NCBI GenBank assembly: GCA_025362735.1 | Contig: JANYFL010000040.1 | Coordinates: forward strand, 1 to 64,000 | Direction: 5' to 3' | Source of the DNA: Betaproteobacteria bacterium | Lineage (GTDB): Bacteria > Pseudomonadota > Gammaproteobacteria > Burkholderiales > Burkholderiaceae_D | DNA length: 64,000 nucleotides | Shown here: piece by piece, positions 38,933-47,916 of the stretch | How positions within the stretch are numbered: position 1 is the stretch's first letter | Layout: each line of letters opens with the position of its first letter | Made by a program: the position numbers and the translations under genes | Notes under the pieces: generated by a model | What the model was told of the DNA's origin: nothing | The model's database searches: none | Seen by the model: only the letters and a program-made list of their open reading frames with translations

Positions 38933-39538
38933 CTAAGCTGCGTCGACCAGATCTGATCCCTGCGCAATAGATGCAATCCCAAGCCTGGCATTGAAGCGCT
39001 TCCATGCAGCGGAATGCAGCTTGAGCGCATGGTCGTACACCGCAAACTTGTCGGACACGTATTCACCCGTGATTGACACCAGCGAAGCCGGTGGCAGCTC
39101 AAGATGTGCATCCGCTTCCTCGATGTTGGTCACAACGCTCATGCCGCTGCGCCGGGCAATGTGCATTATCGCGCCATTTTCCCTGAGGTAATGCATGAAC
39201 AACTTGGACATACCCCGGTTGCGTGCGTGGACTGCGCCGCGCTCGAATAGTGCACTGCCGACGCCATGATGACGATGTGACGGCAAGACCGAGAGCCCAA
39301 GCTCCGCCTGCTCATCGTTGAAGGCAACATGGGCCACGCCGACAAGATCGAGTCGATCATCTTCAACCCCAAAGACTGCATCGTGGTCGAAGTCGATATT
39401 GTGAATGTAAGCAATGAGGGTCTCGTCAGGAAGCGACAATCCAAACCGCAAGCGCCGATCCTCTTTGGACAATGCGAGAAAATGCGTCACCAGTGCGGCG
39501 CGGGCTTTTTCGGTAAGGCGTTGTACATCGACAGTCAT
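38933..39538 (-). CDS. GNAT-family N-acetyltransferase
   Basis: 201 residues. The acetyl-CoA-binding motif A occurs around ELGLSVLPSHRHHGVGSALF (R/Q-x-x-G-x-G/A form: RHHGVGSA) in the middle of the protein. The N-terminal part (HFLALSKEDRRLRFGLSLPD) is as in a broad group of bacterial GNAT proteins. The substrate is unknown. Confidence 0.85.
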   Translation of the reverse strand: MTVDVQRLTEKARAALVTHFLALSKEDRRLRFGLSLPDETLIAYIHNIDFDHDAVFGVEDDRLDLVGVAHVAFNDEQAELGLSVLPSHRHHGVGSALFERGAVHARNRGMSKLFMHYLRENGAIMHIARRSGMSVVTNIEEADAHLELPPASLVSITGEYVSDKFAVYDHALKLHSAAWKRFNARLGIASIAQGSDLVDAA

Positions 39539-39918
39539 GATGATTCTCAGTTAGCTTGAATATGGGCAAACCGCTATGGAATGCCACGATTAAAGATAGT
39601 GAGGAGTGCTAACCGAAGCAAATCATCCTTTTAGATCATCTCTATCAGGGGAACGGATGGAACTTATTTGTGCATGATCTTCACTAAATGGTGCATGACT
39701 GTAGATGTTTCAGGTTCCAATGTTTCGATCATCCTTCGATACACCGCACTTCGTGCTGCACTCAGGACGAACGGAAATTTGTTGAACTACAGGTCATCTG
39801 AAACACCGCTGCACTCCTGACCCGTTCGTCCTGAGTAGCCCGAAGGGCGTATCGAAGGATGAAGGGGTAATGAGTGCTTGAACGAAACGCCTCAAACCAC
39901 GAACACACAAACACCAAA
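39539..39918. other. non-coding gap with a dispersed palindrome
   Basis: The 380 bases hold no convincing gene. From 39730 to 39864 they contain a full copy of the CGTTCGTCCTGAG-type repeat (listed separately). Upstream of it the sequence is AT-rich, with no recognised regulatory site. Confidence 0.6.
39730..39864. repeat. CGTTCGTCCTGAG-type palindromic repeat, copy 1
   Basis: The left arm has CATCCTTCGATAC...CACTCAGGACGAACGG and the right arm CCGTTCGTCCTGAGTAG...GTATCGAAGGATGA. They are inverted relative to each other, with smaller stems inside each. The second full copy is at 56570-56690. This repeat type is seen in several proteobacterial genomes. Confidence 0.85.
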
Positions 39919-41055
39919 ATGAAATCACTCGGCAAAAAATCGGAAGGCCTGCGGCTGGAACGCATCAAGGCATCACCGCTATGGTCGGGCGAATCCTTTC
40001 GCAACATTCATCCCATCCTGCCGCGACTACTTAACTCCGGCGTGCCGTCGCCCACCATCACCGAATTCATTTGCGGAGGAGAGCGGCGTGTGCCAGAAGG
40101 GCGCTTGCCCGCCCTCGATCCCACTGCGGCCTGGACGAAAAAATCCGCCACCGGCCTGCGAGCCACCTGGCTTGGTCATTCCACCGTGTTGCTGGAGATG
40201 GATGGCATGCGCGTCCTGACCGATCCGGTGTGGGGTCCGCGCGCATCGCCCTCACGGATCATCGGCCCCAAGCGGTTCCAGCCCGTGCCCATTCCATTGC
40301 GCGCACTGCCACCGATCGACGTCGTGGTCATCTCGCACGACCACTACGACCATCTTGATTACCCCACCATTCGCGAACTGGCGAAATGGGATGTGCCCTT
40401 TGTTACCTCGCTCGGCGTCGGCGCGCATCTGGAGTCATGGGGCGTACCGCCCGAACGCATCACCGAACTCGAATGGTGGCAGAGCTACACCTTGCCTAGC
40501 GCCGACCTCACTATCACCGCTGCGCCTTCGCAGCACTTCTCCGGTCGTAGCCTCAAAGACCGCAACGCCACGCTCTGGTCATCGCTCGTCATCCGCTCCC
40601 GCAAGCACGCCGTCTTCTTCAGCGGCGACACCGGTCTCACCACCGAATACGCCACCATCCGCGAACGCCTGGGACCGTTCGATCTGGTGATGCTGGAGGT
40701 GGGTGCCTTTCATCCATCATGGGGCCACATCCACCTCGGCCCCGAGAACGCGCTCGAGGCTCTTGCACTGCTCGGCGGCGGCGCTTTCCTGCCCGTGCAT
40801 TGGGGCACCTTCGCCCTCGCCATGCATGTCTGGGACGATCCCGTCGAAACCCTGCTCGAACTCGCACCCCAACGCGACGTGCAACTGGTCATGCCGCGAC
40901 TGGGTGAACCAGTCGAACCGGCCCATGCAGAAATCGTCACGCCTTGGTGGCGTGTGGCCGATACACCTAGACGCAGTAAAGCGGCATCGGTCGATACGCC
41001 TGTTGAATTGGGAGAGACAGAATTGCCAAAGACGATGCCTTGGCCGATTGATTGA
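39919..41055 (+). CDS. metallo-beta-lactamase-fold hydrolase (UlaG/NAPE-PLD-like)
   Basis: 378 residues from the ATG at 39919 (MKSLGKKSEGLRLERIKASP); an earlier in-frame start at 39874 lies just beyond the upstream repeat and has no support. The metal-binding HxHxDH motif is SHDHYDHLD, followed by later ligands in SGDTGLT and PVHWGTF. The N-terminal segment WLGHSTVLLEMDGMRVLTDPV is typical of the Lactamase_B_2 subfamily (UlaG, RomA, NAPE-PLD). The reaction is unknown; relatives hydrolyse phosphodiesters or lactones. Confidence 0.88.
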   Translation: MKSLGKKSEGLRLERIKASPLWSGESFRNIHPILPRLLNSGVPSPTITEFICGGERRVPEGRLPALDPTAAWTKKSATGLRATWLGHSTVLLEMDGMRVLTDPVWGPRASPSRIIGPKRFQPVPIPLRALPPIDVVVISHDHYDHLDYPTIRELAKWDVPFVTSLGVGAHLESWGVPPERITELEWWQSYTLPSADLTITAAPSQHFSGRSLKDRNATLWSSLVIRSRKHAVFFSGDTGLTTEYATIRERLGPFDLVMLEVGAFHPSWGHIHLGPENALEALALLGGGAFLPVHWGTFALAMHVWDDPVETLLELAPQRDVQLVMPRLGEPVEPAHAEIVTPWWRVADTPRRSKAASVDTPVELGETELPKTMPWPID

Positions 41056-41097
41056 AAAATTTTGTGCTTTATCGAGGTAAGCGGACAATCAAAATTC

Positions 41098-42279
41098 ATG
41101 CTTACATTTTTATATTTGGAAAATCTTGTGCCAACAGTAAATGAAGATATTGTCAAACGTGTCGGCGGGAATGACCTTATTGGTTGGCATCACTGTAACG
41201 GCAGGGATATTGATGCTTCCGTATATCAGGAGCTCTATCGGAGCGTATTACTCAATGGTCTGAGCCGTACAAAGCGCCTCTATTTAGATACAAACTATTG
41301 GATCTGCTTGCGCGATGCTGAACTGGGCTGTGGAACACCTGATGCTATTAGATTGTTGCAAACTTTGCGTGCGATGGTTCGTTCTCGCGAAATCATATGC
41401 GTGGGTCATTTTCCCTCTTTCTTAGAGATTGGAAAGCAGGACGAGACATGTCTTCGTGTAACTGCCAGCTTACTCGACGAGTTAACTGAAGCTGTCGTGA
41501 TTGCGTCGCCTGACAACCTTCTTGCCTTCGAGTGTGCTGAGTATATTGAGGCCAAGCTTGGTTTCCAATTGCATCATGGTTTGAGCGTATGGACTAAAGC
41601 GGGGCTGATTCACAATCAAGAATTGCCTAATCAGATATCCGAACCAACGACACCTGTCAGTAGTAATGTGATCTTGAAATCGTTGATCGACACACTTTGG
41701 AATGCGTCATTTAAAGATATCTTTGGGACGTTCGAATGGGACACCAAGTCGAGCCTAAATCCAGACATCGACCAGGAAGTTCTTCTGCAAGTTGAACAGC
41801 GCAAGAAAGAGCAAGAGGCAAAAGGACTATTACGCAAGCAAGTGCGACAAAATGAGTTTTTGCAGGTCGTATCTGAGCAGCTTAGGCCTGTCTTCACCGA
41901 TCAGTTAAGAAAGTGGCATATCCAGCAAGGATTTTCACAAGGGCTGGGTGCCATCTTGGTCAACCTCCAAGTGGTACTTGAATCTGCTGTAAAAGAATTT
42001 AGGGCTGGCACTTTGGGCCGACTGCTTCCTTGTGTAGCTATTCCCGTCGAGCTCTATTCTCTATACGAGACAAATCATTTCAAGAAAGCTCCCCTTTTGA
42101 CAAACGACTGGTTTGATTGGAAACACGCAGCAGCAGCTGTGGCCTACTGCGATCTATTCTTTACAGAAAAACATCTTGCTCACCTACTTTGCCAAGAGCT
42201 TAAAGCTGATCAGCAATATGGATGTGAAGTGATTAGTAAGCCTGGCGACGGGTTGCGGAAGCTTTGTGCCATGCGCTAA
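41098..42279 (+). CDS. unrecognised protein with PIN-like nuclease features
   Basis: 393 residues if started at the ATG at 41098; an in-frame TTG at 41062 is the alternative. I do not recognise the family. Two regions resemble the ends of a PIN-type nuclease: RLYLDTNYWICLRD (Asp64) and, near the C-terminus, DWFDWKHAAAAVAYCDLFFTEKHL, with D-x2-H-x8-D-x3-T spacing as in the last PIN acidic residues. Between them is a long insertion with a charged helix (QVEQRKKEQEAKGLLRKQ). Codon usage is AT-richer than in the neighbours, which suggests transfer. There is no antitoxin-like partner beside it. Its 3' end overlaps by 4 bp the remains of a thioesterase gene on the other strand. Confidence 0.6.
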   Translation: MLTFLYLENLVPTVNEDIVKRVGGNDLIGWHHCNGRDIDASVYQELYRSVLLNGLSRTKRLYLDTNYWICLRDAELGCGTPDAIRLLQTLRAMVRSREIICVGHFPSFLEIGKQDETCLRVTASLLDELTEAVVIASPDNLLAFECAEYIEAKLGFQLHHGLSVWTKAGLIHNQELPNQISEPTTPVSSNVILKSLIDTLWNASFKDIFGTFEWDTKSSLNPDIDQEVLLQVEQRKKEQEAKGLLRKQVRQNEFLQVVSEQLRPVFTDQLRKWHIQQGFSQGLGAILVNLQVVLESAVKEFRAGTLGRLLPCVAIPVELYSLYETNHFKKAPLLTNDWFDWKHAAAAVAYCDLFFTEKHLAHLLCQELKADQQYGCEVISKPGDGLRKLCAMR

Positions 42280-42841
42280 CCGGTCTTGATTTTCAAAGTC
42301 AGCTTCGCATCAAACTTCGCCTTATCAATCACAAAGCGTTCATGCTTGCCACGTGAAATCACGTCGACACATCGTGTGCTTCGACGATAAAGACTCGAAG
42401 CCATCTCAAAAATTACTGCGCGGCTGCGATGCGGCGTTGGCAGTGCTCGAAATCCTCGTGTACATCTACGTACACTCCGGTTTCTGTGCGCTGTCCGCCT
42501 TGCCTCGCAACCGCTCGCTACATTTTTGAGAGGGCTTCTGGTTTTCTTCCCACCACTCCAATGAGTTCCACGCTTGCCCTGACTTCCAGTCCGGGCGGGG
42601 TGGCGGCTTCGTGGCTGACGTTGATGTGGGTGCCGACGGTTTGTTCTTGCGGCCAGTCGAAGTGGGGGTTAATGGCCTTGATGCAGGCCCATTCGAGAAA
42701 GCCGACCAGGTAGCCGGTGGCGAAGACATCGGGCATTTGCACGAACTCTTCGGATTCGGGATAGAGGGCAGGGACGGTCTTTGATCTGGGCACGGTGAAA
42801 CGGTGTTCGTACTGAATGCCGGGTTGTCGGCTGGATTTCAT
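42276..42841 (-). pseudogene. FlK-type acyl-CoA thioesterase gene, split by a palindromic element and a frameshift
   Basis: The 5' part (from the ATG at 42841) reads VFATGYLVGFLEWACIKAIN and EQTVGTHINVSHEAATPPG, as in fluoroacetyl-CoA-type hotdog thioesterases. It breaks off after VVGRKP, where a 142-bp repeat (42397-42538) supplies a stop codon. On the other side of the repeat the same gene resumes as VFIVEAHD and, after a one-base deletion near 42370, as SRGKHERFVIDKAKFDAK to a TAG at 42276. Removing the repeat joins GRKP to VFIVEAHD as the family expects. The catalytic Thr/His region lies before the break, but the fold is incomplete. Confidence 0.85.
42397..42538. repeat. 150-bp hairpin element, copy C, inserted in the thioesterase gene
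   Basis: The ends are inverted: GAAGCCATCTCAAAAAT at 42397 and ATTTTTGAGAGGGCTTC ending at 42538. The interior shares with copies A and B the stretches ACTGCGCGGCTG-GATGCGGCGTTG, GCAGTGCTCGAAATCCTCG and TACACTCCGGTTTCTG. It is the most diverged of the three copies in its ends and middle. Confidence 0.9.
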
Positions 42842-43161
42842 TGATTTGATGGAAATAGGTAGACACTGGAATATTCTTACGTGCTATGATTCACACCCAG
42901 TTTTACGCGAACGTTCGAAGGCTGAAAAGCCCAAAACCGAGTTCCCGTAACGAATCTTCCCGAACAAGAACAGGCTGTGTATTCGCCATCGGGCAAGAGA
43001 TGAATGGCACCAGCAAGTCGGCCTCATCTTGTTTCTCATTGCAGATATTTATCCCCAGTGGGCAACAATTGCAGCTCTACTTGCAGGCATGCTTTGAAGA
43101 TTTTTTTGAACACGTTCATTCCCCTGATCGATTATTGATTGTTCGCTCCTGGCGGAGCTCC
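42842..43161. other. gap between the thioesterase remnant and scpB
   Basis: The 320 bases lack a clear gene. One frame upstream of scpB stays open with no homology. Another, after a TAA, reads [20 protein letters not shown] before stopping, which looks like a membrane segment but has no start codon and may be a decayed gene end. GGCGGAG lies 5 bp before the scpB ATG. Confidence 0.4.
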
Positions 43162-43764
43162 ATGGATACCCTAGAAGCTAAAACCGTGCTCGAAACTGCG
43201 CTGCTCTGTGCGCAGGAGCCTCTGACCCTGGATGAATTGCGTCGTCTGTTCGCCGATGAGCTGGATGCGCAGTCGCTCACTGCCTTGCTGCAGGAGTTGG
43301 GCGCGGACTGGGAAACGAGTGGGCTGGAACTGGTCAAACTGGCATCGGGCTGGCGCTTTCAAAGCCGTGCGTCGATGCAGGATTATCTGGCTCGTCTGCA
43401 TCCAGAAAAGCCGCCGCGCTATTCGCGTGCTGTGATGGAGACGCTGGCGATCATTGCTTATCGCCAACCGGTCACGCGTGGTGACATTGAAGACATCCGC
43501 GGCGTGACGGTCTCGACGCAGATCGTCAAGTCGCTGGAAGACAGGGGCTGGATTGATGCCATCGGCCATCGCGATACGCCGGGACGTCCTGCGCTGTACG
43601 CGACGACCAAGAGCTTTCTGAATGATCTGGGGCTGCAGTCTCTGGATGAATTACCTCCGCTTGCGGAGCCGGGTGGAAGCGAGCCGCTTCCTGATGAATT
43701 TTCCAACCTGCTTGAACAAAAGGTGATCGACTTTGCGCCGACTGAATCGACATCCATTGCGTAA
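43162..43764 (+). CDS. scpB: segregation and condensation protein B
   Basis: 200 residues from the ATG at 43162 ([20 protein letters not shown]), which has GGAG at 5 bp; the frame is open 92 codons further upstream but without homology. ScpB is a dimer of two winged-helix domains that joins ScpA and Smc in chromosome compaction. Conserved parts are [20 protein letters not shown] and [20 protein letters not shown]. scpA is not adjacent, which is normal in this group. rluB follows, overlapping the end. Confidence 0.95.
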   Translation: MDTLEAKTVLETALLCAQEPLTLDELRRLFADELDAQSLTALLQELGADWETSGLELVKLASGWRFQSRASMQDYLARLHPEKPPRYSRAVMETLAIIAYRQPVTRGDIEDIRGVTVSTQIVKSLEDRGWIDAIGHRDTPGRPALYATTKSFLNDLGLQSLDELPPLAEPGGSEPLPDEFSNLLEQKVIDFAPTESTSIA

Positions 43765-45583
43765 ACCCCGCCCCAAAGAAGATGGCTCCAGAGACAACCT
43801 GGATGCTGGCCCGGTTTCATCGCCAGCGCCGGTAGACGGATTTGTGTCCGAGCCGGGCCCGGTGTCGTTCAATGAGGCCAGTCCTGCTGGCGTCGCGCCA
43901 GCGCCGGGTAACGATCCAGCCAAGCCTCGTGGCTCGCGCTTGAATCGTGGCCGTTATGGACAGCGTCAGAATCGTATGCAGCGGCCACCCAAGCCCGCCG
44001 CAGAGCAGGGCGTGCTTGCCGAAGGACAAGAAGCTGCTCCAGTTGTGCAAGTTTCGCGCAAGCCCAATCCAAATCGCCCCGCACCTGGACATACGCCGCG
44101 CTTGCGGGTTGATCATGAACCCTGGCGTTTACAGGATGAACTGGAAGGCCGGATTATTACGGCGCCCCTTGAACCCCAAATCGAAGAGCCGCAGCGCGAG
44201 AGCTTTGATGCGGACAGCGATGATGAGGATTGGGAAGAGGACTTCGCCCATCTGGAAGATCAGCCGCCGCCTTCCTTTGTCAATGGCGAATCCCAACTTC
44301 ATATTGCGCATACCGACCTGCGCCGCCAGACGCGTGGCCCAAGCCGCCGGGTCGTGATTGATGCTGACGATGCCCCCAAGCTGCACAAAGTTCTGGCCGA
44401 TGCAGGTATGGGTTCGCGTCGGGAAATGGAAGAATTGATTGTCGCCGGGCGGGTTTCTGTCAATGGTGAGCCCGCTCATATCGGTCAACGTATTGGGCCG
44501 GAAGATCAGGTGCGGATCAACGGAAAACCGGTGCAGCGCCGGATTGCCAGTCTGCCGCCGCGCGTGCTGATTTATCACAAGCCTTCGGGAGAAATCGTCA
44601 GTCACGACGATCCGGAAGGTCGTCCCAGCGTGTTCACGCGTCTGCCAGTTTTGAAGACCGCTAAGTGGCTGGCCGTGGGACGTCTTGATTTCAATACGGA
44701 AGGCCTCTTGATCCTGACGACTTCAGGTGATTTGACCAATCGTCTGGCCCATCCCCGTTATGGTTTTGACCGCGAATACGCGGTGCGCGTTGCGGGCGAG
44801 TTGGACGAAGACAGTCGCCAGAAATTGCTGAACGGCATTGAACTCGAAGACGGTATGGCCCGTTTTTCCAAGGTTGATTTTGGCGGCGGTGAAGGCTTGA
44901 ACCACTGGTACAACGTGGTCATTTCCGAAGGCCGCAATCGCGAAGTGCGACGTATGTTTGAGGCGGTGGGCCTGACGGTGAGCCGCCTGATTCGCATCCG
45001 TTACGGCGGCATTCATTTGCCCCGTGAACTGCCGCGTGGCAAATGGCATGAACTGGACCGGCCAGTGGTCCAGCAATGGTGTACCGAACTGGGCATTGGT
45101 CGTCCGGCGGGCGGCACTTCCGGCAAGACCGGACGGGGCCAGCCGCTGCGCGAGCGGGCCAATGAGCGTAATAATGAGCGTACCAATGATCGCCCTCAAA
45201 ATGCGCATCGTGGCAAGCCCGGTGGGCTGCGTTCGCCGCAAGCGGCAGTGGGTATCGATGCGAATGGGGAAGCAAAACCACGACGCGATGGGCGGGGTCG
45301 AAATTTCCCAAACCAGAATCGCGGACGTAGTGGCAACCTTGCAGCCAATCCCAACGCCCCGACCGATCCCTTTGCAGGTACACGCAATGGCCCGAATGCG
45401 GATCGCAACAAGGCCAGAAATGCCGCGCCCGGTCGTTCGCGCGACGGTCAACAACGTACGCCCCGGAAAATTGATCCACTGATGACTGCTTTGGGTGGTT
45501 TTTCGCAGAACACAGGTGCCAAACCCTCAGCCGGACGCGGTTCCGGCAAGCCCAACGGCATCCGCCGCCGTCGCCCCGGCTGA
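43733..45583 (+). CDS. rluB: 23S rRNA pseudouridine-2605 synthase (RluB type) with long low-complexity tails
   Basis: 616 residues in the open frame from a TTG at 43733, which overlaps scpB; the true start may be later. The core (about 210-450) has an S4 domain ([20 protein letters not shown]), then the RluB catalytic motif [11 protein letters not shown] with the active-site Asp, and [16 protein letters not shown]. Long Pro/Arg/Asn-rich tails on both sides (for example [16 protein letters not shown] before and [17 protein letters not shown] after) are common in betaproteobacterial RluB and are probably disordered RNA-binding segments. It modifies U2605 of 23S rRNA. Confidence 0.9.
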   Translation: MRRLNRHPLRKPRPKEDGSRDNLDAGPVSSPAPVDGFVSEPGPVSFNEASPAGVAPAPGNDPAKPRGSRLNRGRYGQRQNRMQRPPKPAAEQGVLAEGQEAAPVVQVSRKPNPNRPAPGHTPRLRVDHEPWRLQDELEGRIITAPLEPQIEEPQRESFDADSDDEDWEEDFAHLEDQPPPSFVNGESQLHIAHTDLRRQTRGPSRRVVIDADDAPKLHKVLADAGMGSRREMEELIVAGRVSVNGEPAHIGQRIGPEDQVRINGKPVQRRIASLPPRVLIYHKPSGEIVSHDDPEGRPSVFTRLPVLKTAKWLAVGRLDFNTEGLLILTTSGDLTNRLAHPRYGFDREYAVRVAGELDEDSRQKLLNGIELEDGMARFSKVDFGGGEGLNHWYNVVISEGRNREVRRMFEAVGLTVSRLIRIRYGGIHLPRELPRGKWHELDRPVVQQWCTELGIGRPAGGTSGKTGRGQPLRERANERNNERTNDRPQNAHRGKPGGLRSPQAAVGIDANGEAKPRRDGRGRNFPNQNRGRSGNLAANPNAPTDPFAGTRNGPNADRNKARNAAPGRSRDGQQRTPRKIDPLMTALGGFSQNTGAKPSAGRGSGKPNGIRRRRPG

Positions 45584-45655
45584 GCCTGTGTTGATTGATC
45601 AGGCCCTTTCGTGCTGAAAATGGCCTGAAACCTGCTCGGCAAGGGGCATAAGCTG

Positions 45656-45684
45656 TTGTCTGAACAGCGCTTTTCGCATATAAT
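45656..45684 (+). promoter_or_regulatory. sigma-70 promoter of the rimP-nusA-infB operon
   Basis: TTGTCT at 45656-45661, a 17-bp spacer, then TATAAT at 45679-45684. It lies 206 bp upstream of the rimP start. The -10 element is a perfect consensus and the spacing is optimal. It implies a transcript leader of about 200 nt. Confidence 0.85.
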
Positions 45685-45805
45685 CAGTGGCTCTGAATGG
45701 TTTTCGTGCGGATCGTGTTTGCTTCGGCGTCTGAGTGGCTGACTTGGCGGCTCACTACGCAACTCAATCCGGAAATTCATTCTTATCAGTTTAAAAAATA
45801 GCAGT

Positions 45806-45831
45806 AATGGGCGGTTCGCCCATTTTTTTTT
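45806..45831 (+). terminator. terminator in the rimP leader (apparent attenuator)
   Basis: AATGGGCG, loop GTT, CGCCCATT, then nine T. It lies between the promoter at 45656 and the rimP start codon, and no gene ends just upstream of it. A second hairpin, GGCCCAA-AGTA-TTGGGCC (45850-45867), follows and shares the GGGC/GCCC core, so alternative pairing is possible. Confidence 0.85.
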
Positions 45832-45889
45832 GGCGTGACGAGATAAGTGGGCCCAAAGTATTGGGCCAGCACGGGGTGGGTAAAGAGTA

Positions 45890-46372
45890 GTGCAAACAGC
45901 GCAACAAGTAGTTGAGACAGTTCTGGTGGGTTTGGGCTATGAGCTGGTGGATCTCGAATGGGCCGGTGGCGGCGTGCTTCGGGTCTTTATTGATCGGCCG
46001 GATGCTTCCGGTGTGACGATTGAGGACTGTGAGCGGGCCAGCAATCAGTTGTCCCATGTGCTGACAGTTGAGAACATCAACTACGAGCGGCTCGAGATTT
46101 CATCGCCCGGTCTGGATCGGCCCTTGAAGAAGCTGGCCGATTTTGTGCGGTTTACGGGTTTGGAAGTGTTGGTCAAGTTGCGCAGGCCATTTGACGGTCG
46201 AAAGAACTATCAGGGTGTATTGCAGGAACTCGAAGACAAGGACGACGATACGAAAATCGGTCTGGTCTTCGAAGGTAAAGACGGCACGCCACAGTTGTTG
46301 CAGTTCGCGCTGGGTGATGTGGACAAGGCGCGACTGGTGCCGCAGATTGATTTCAGGAGTAAAAAAAGATGA
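45890..46372 (+). CDS. rimP: ribosome maturation factor RimP
   Basis: 160 residues, GTG start at 45890. It is needed for 30S assembly. Conserved segments are [33 protein letters not shown] and [20 protein letters not shown]. It overlaps nusA by 4 bp (ATGA). The operon order rimP-nusA-infB is universal in this group. Confidence 0.96.
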   Translation: MQTAQQVVETVLVGLGYELVDLEWAGGGVLRVFIDRPDASGVTIEDCERASNQLSHVLTVENINYERLEISSPGLDRPLKKLADFVRFTGLEVLVKLRRPFDGRKNYQGVLQELEDKDDDTKIGLVFEGKDGTPQLLQFALGDVDKARLVPQIDFRSKKR

Positions 46373-47844
46373 GCCGGGAAATTCTTTTGTTGGTCGATGC
46401 GCTGGCGCGCGAGAAAAACGTGAGCAAGGAAATCGTCTTCGGGGCGCTGGAGCAGGCTTTGGCCGCCGCGACCAAGAAACTCTATCCGGGTGATGTCGAG
46501 ATTCGCGTTTCGGTGGATCGCAACACGGGTGAAAACGAGGCGTTCCGCCGCTGGCAAGTCGTGCCTGACGAAGCCGGTCTGGAGTTTCCGGATCGCCAGG
46601 AACTGCTGACCGAAGCCAAGGAGCAGATTGACGATATCGAAGTCAATGAGTTCATCGAAGAGCAGCTCGAACCCGCAAGTTTTGGCCGTCGTTTTGCGCA
46701 GGATACCAAGCAAGCCATTCTGCAAAAAATCCGCGATGCCGAGCGCGAACAAATTCTGAACGACTTTTTGGCGCGTGGTGAAAGCATCATTACCGGTTCG
46801 GTCAAGCGCATGGACAAGGGTGATGCGATTGTTGAAGCGGGCCGGGTCGAGGCGCGTCTCAAGCGTGACCAGATGATCCCCAAGGAAAATCTGCGAGTGG
46901 GCGATCGCGTACGGGCTTTTGTGCTGACGGTCAACCGTGATCAGCGCGGTCCGCAATTGATGCTGTCACGTACTGCACCTGAATTCATCATGAAGTTGTT
47001 TGAGATGGAAGTGCCTGAAATCGAGCAGGGGCTGTTGCAGATCAAGGCTGCTGCGCGCGACCCCGGTGTACGTGCCAAGATTGCTGTGTACACGACCGAT
47101 CGTCGCATCGATCCGATTGGTACTTGCGTCGGTATGCGTGGTTCACGCGTGCAAGCGGTGCGTAACGAACTCGGTGGCGAGAACGTTGATATCGTGCTGT
47201 GGTCGGAAGATCCCGCGCAGTTCGTTATCGGCGCACTCGCTCCGGCAAATGTGTCATCGATTCTGGTCGATGAAGAAAAGCACAGTATGGATGTGGTGGT
47301 TGATGAGGAAAATCTCGCGATCGCCATTGGCCGTAGCGGGCAGAACGTGCGCCTGGCGAGCGAACTGACCGGCTGGCAGATCAACATCATGAGTTCGGAA
47401 GAGTCGGCTCAAAAATCTGAAGCCGAAACCAGCAAGACGCGCCAGATCTTTATCGACAAGCTGGATGTTGATGAAGAAGTGGCTGACATTCTGGTGCAGG
47501 AAGGTTTTGCCAGCATTGAAGAAGTGGCCTATGTGCCGCTTAACGAAATGCTTGAAATCGAATCCTTTGATGAGGACACGGTCAACGAATTGCGTAATCG
47601 TGCCCGTAATGCTTTGCTGACCGAAGCGATTGCTAACGAAGAAAAAGTGGAAAGCGCATCGGAAGACCTGCTTGCGCTGGAGGGTATGGATAAGAGCCTG
47701 GCGGCCAAACTGGCCGATGGCAATGTGCATAACCGCGAGGAGCTGGCCGAATTGGCGCTGGATGAATTGACCGACATGACCGGTATTGATCAGGAACGTG
47801 CCAAGGCTTTGATCATGAAGGCGCGGGAACACTGGTTCGCATGA
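46369..47844 (+). CDS. nusA: transcription termination/antitermination factor NusA
   Basis: 491 residues. The N-terminal RNA-polymerase-binding domain is about 1-125, S1 about 135-200 ([14 protein letters not shown]), KH1/KH2 about 205-345 ([18 protein letters not shown] and [17 protein letters not shown]) and two helix-hairpin-helix acidic repeats at the C-terminus. It controls pausing and termination and in enterobacteria autoregulates this same operon, which is relevant to the leader terminator upstream of rimP. It is 72 bp upstream of infB. Confidence 0.97.
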   Translation: MSREILLLVDALAREKNVSKEIVFGALEQALAAATKKLYPGDVEIRVSVDRNTGENEAFRRWQVVPDEAGLEFPDRQELLTEAKEQIDDIEVNEFIEEQLEPASFGRRFAQDTKQAILQKIRDAEREQILNDFLARGESIITGSVKRMDKGDAIVEAGRVEARLKRDQMIPKENLRVGDRVRAFVLTVNRDQRGPQLMLSRTAPEFIMKLFEMEVPEIEQGLLQIKAAARDPGVRAKIAVYTTDRRIDPIGTCVGMRGSRVQAVRNELGGENVDIVLWSEDPAQFVIGALAPANVSSILVDEEKHSMDVVVDEENLAIAIGRSGQNVRLASELTGWQINIMSSEESAQKSEAETSKTRQIFIDKLDVDEEVADILVQEGFASIEEVAYVPLNEMLEIESFDEDTVNELRNRARNALLTEAIANEEKVESASEDLLALEGMDKSLAAKLADGNVHNREELAELALDELTDMTGIDQERAKALIMKAREHWFA

Positions 47845-47916
47845 GAACCCAGGCGGTTGATGTTTGGGTTCGTGCTGTAGTAGTTTGTGATGGTGAAAAA
47901 GAAAATAGAGGACTGA

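Noticed and set aside
42886-43161. Upstream extension of the scpB frame by 92 codons
   Set aside because: No similarity to ScpB; the family-typical start with a ribosome-binding site is at 43162.
44723-45454. Long open frame antisense to rluB
   Set aside because: It is created by the low-complexity Arg/Asn-rich tails of rluB on the other strand; no homology and no ribosome-binding site.
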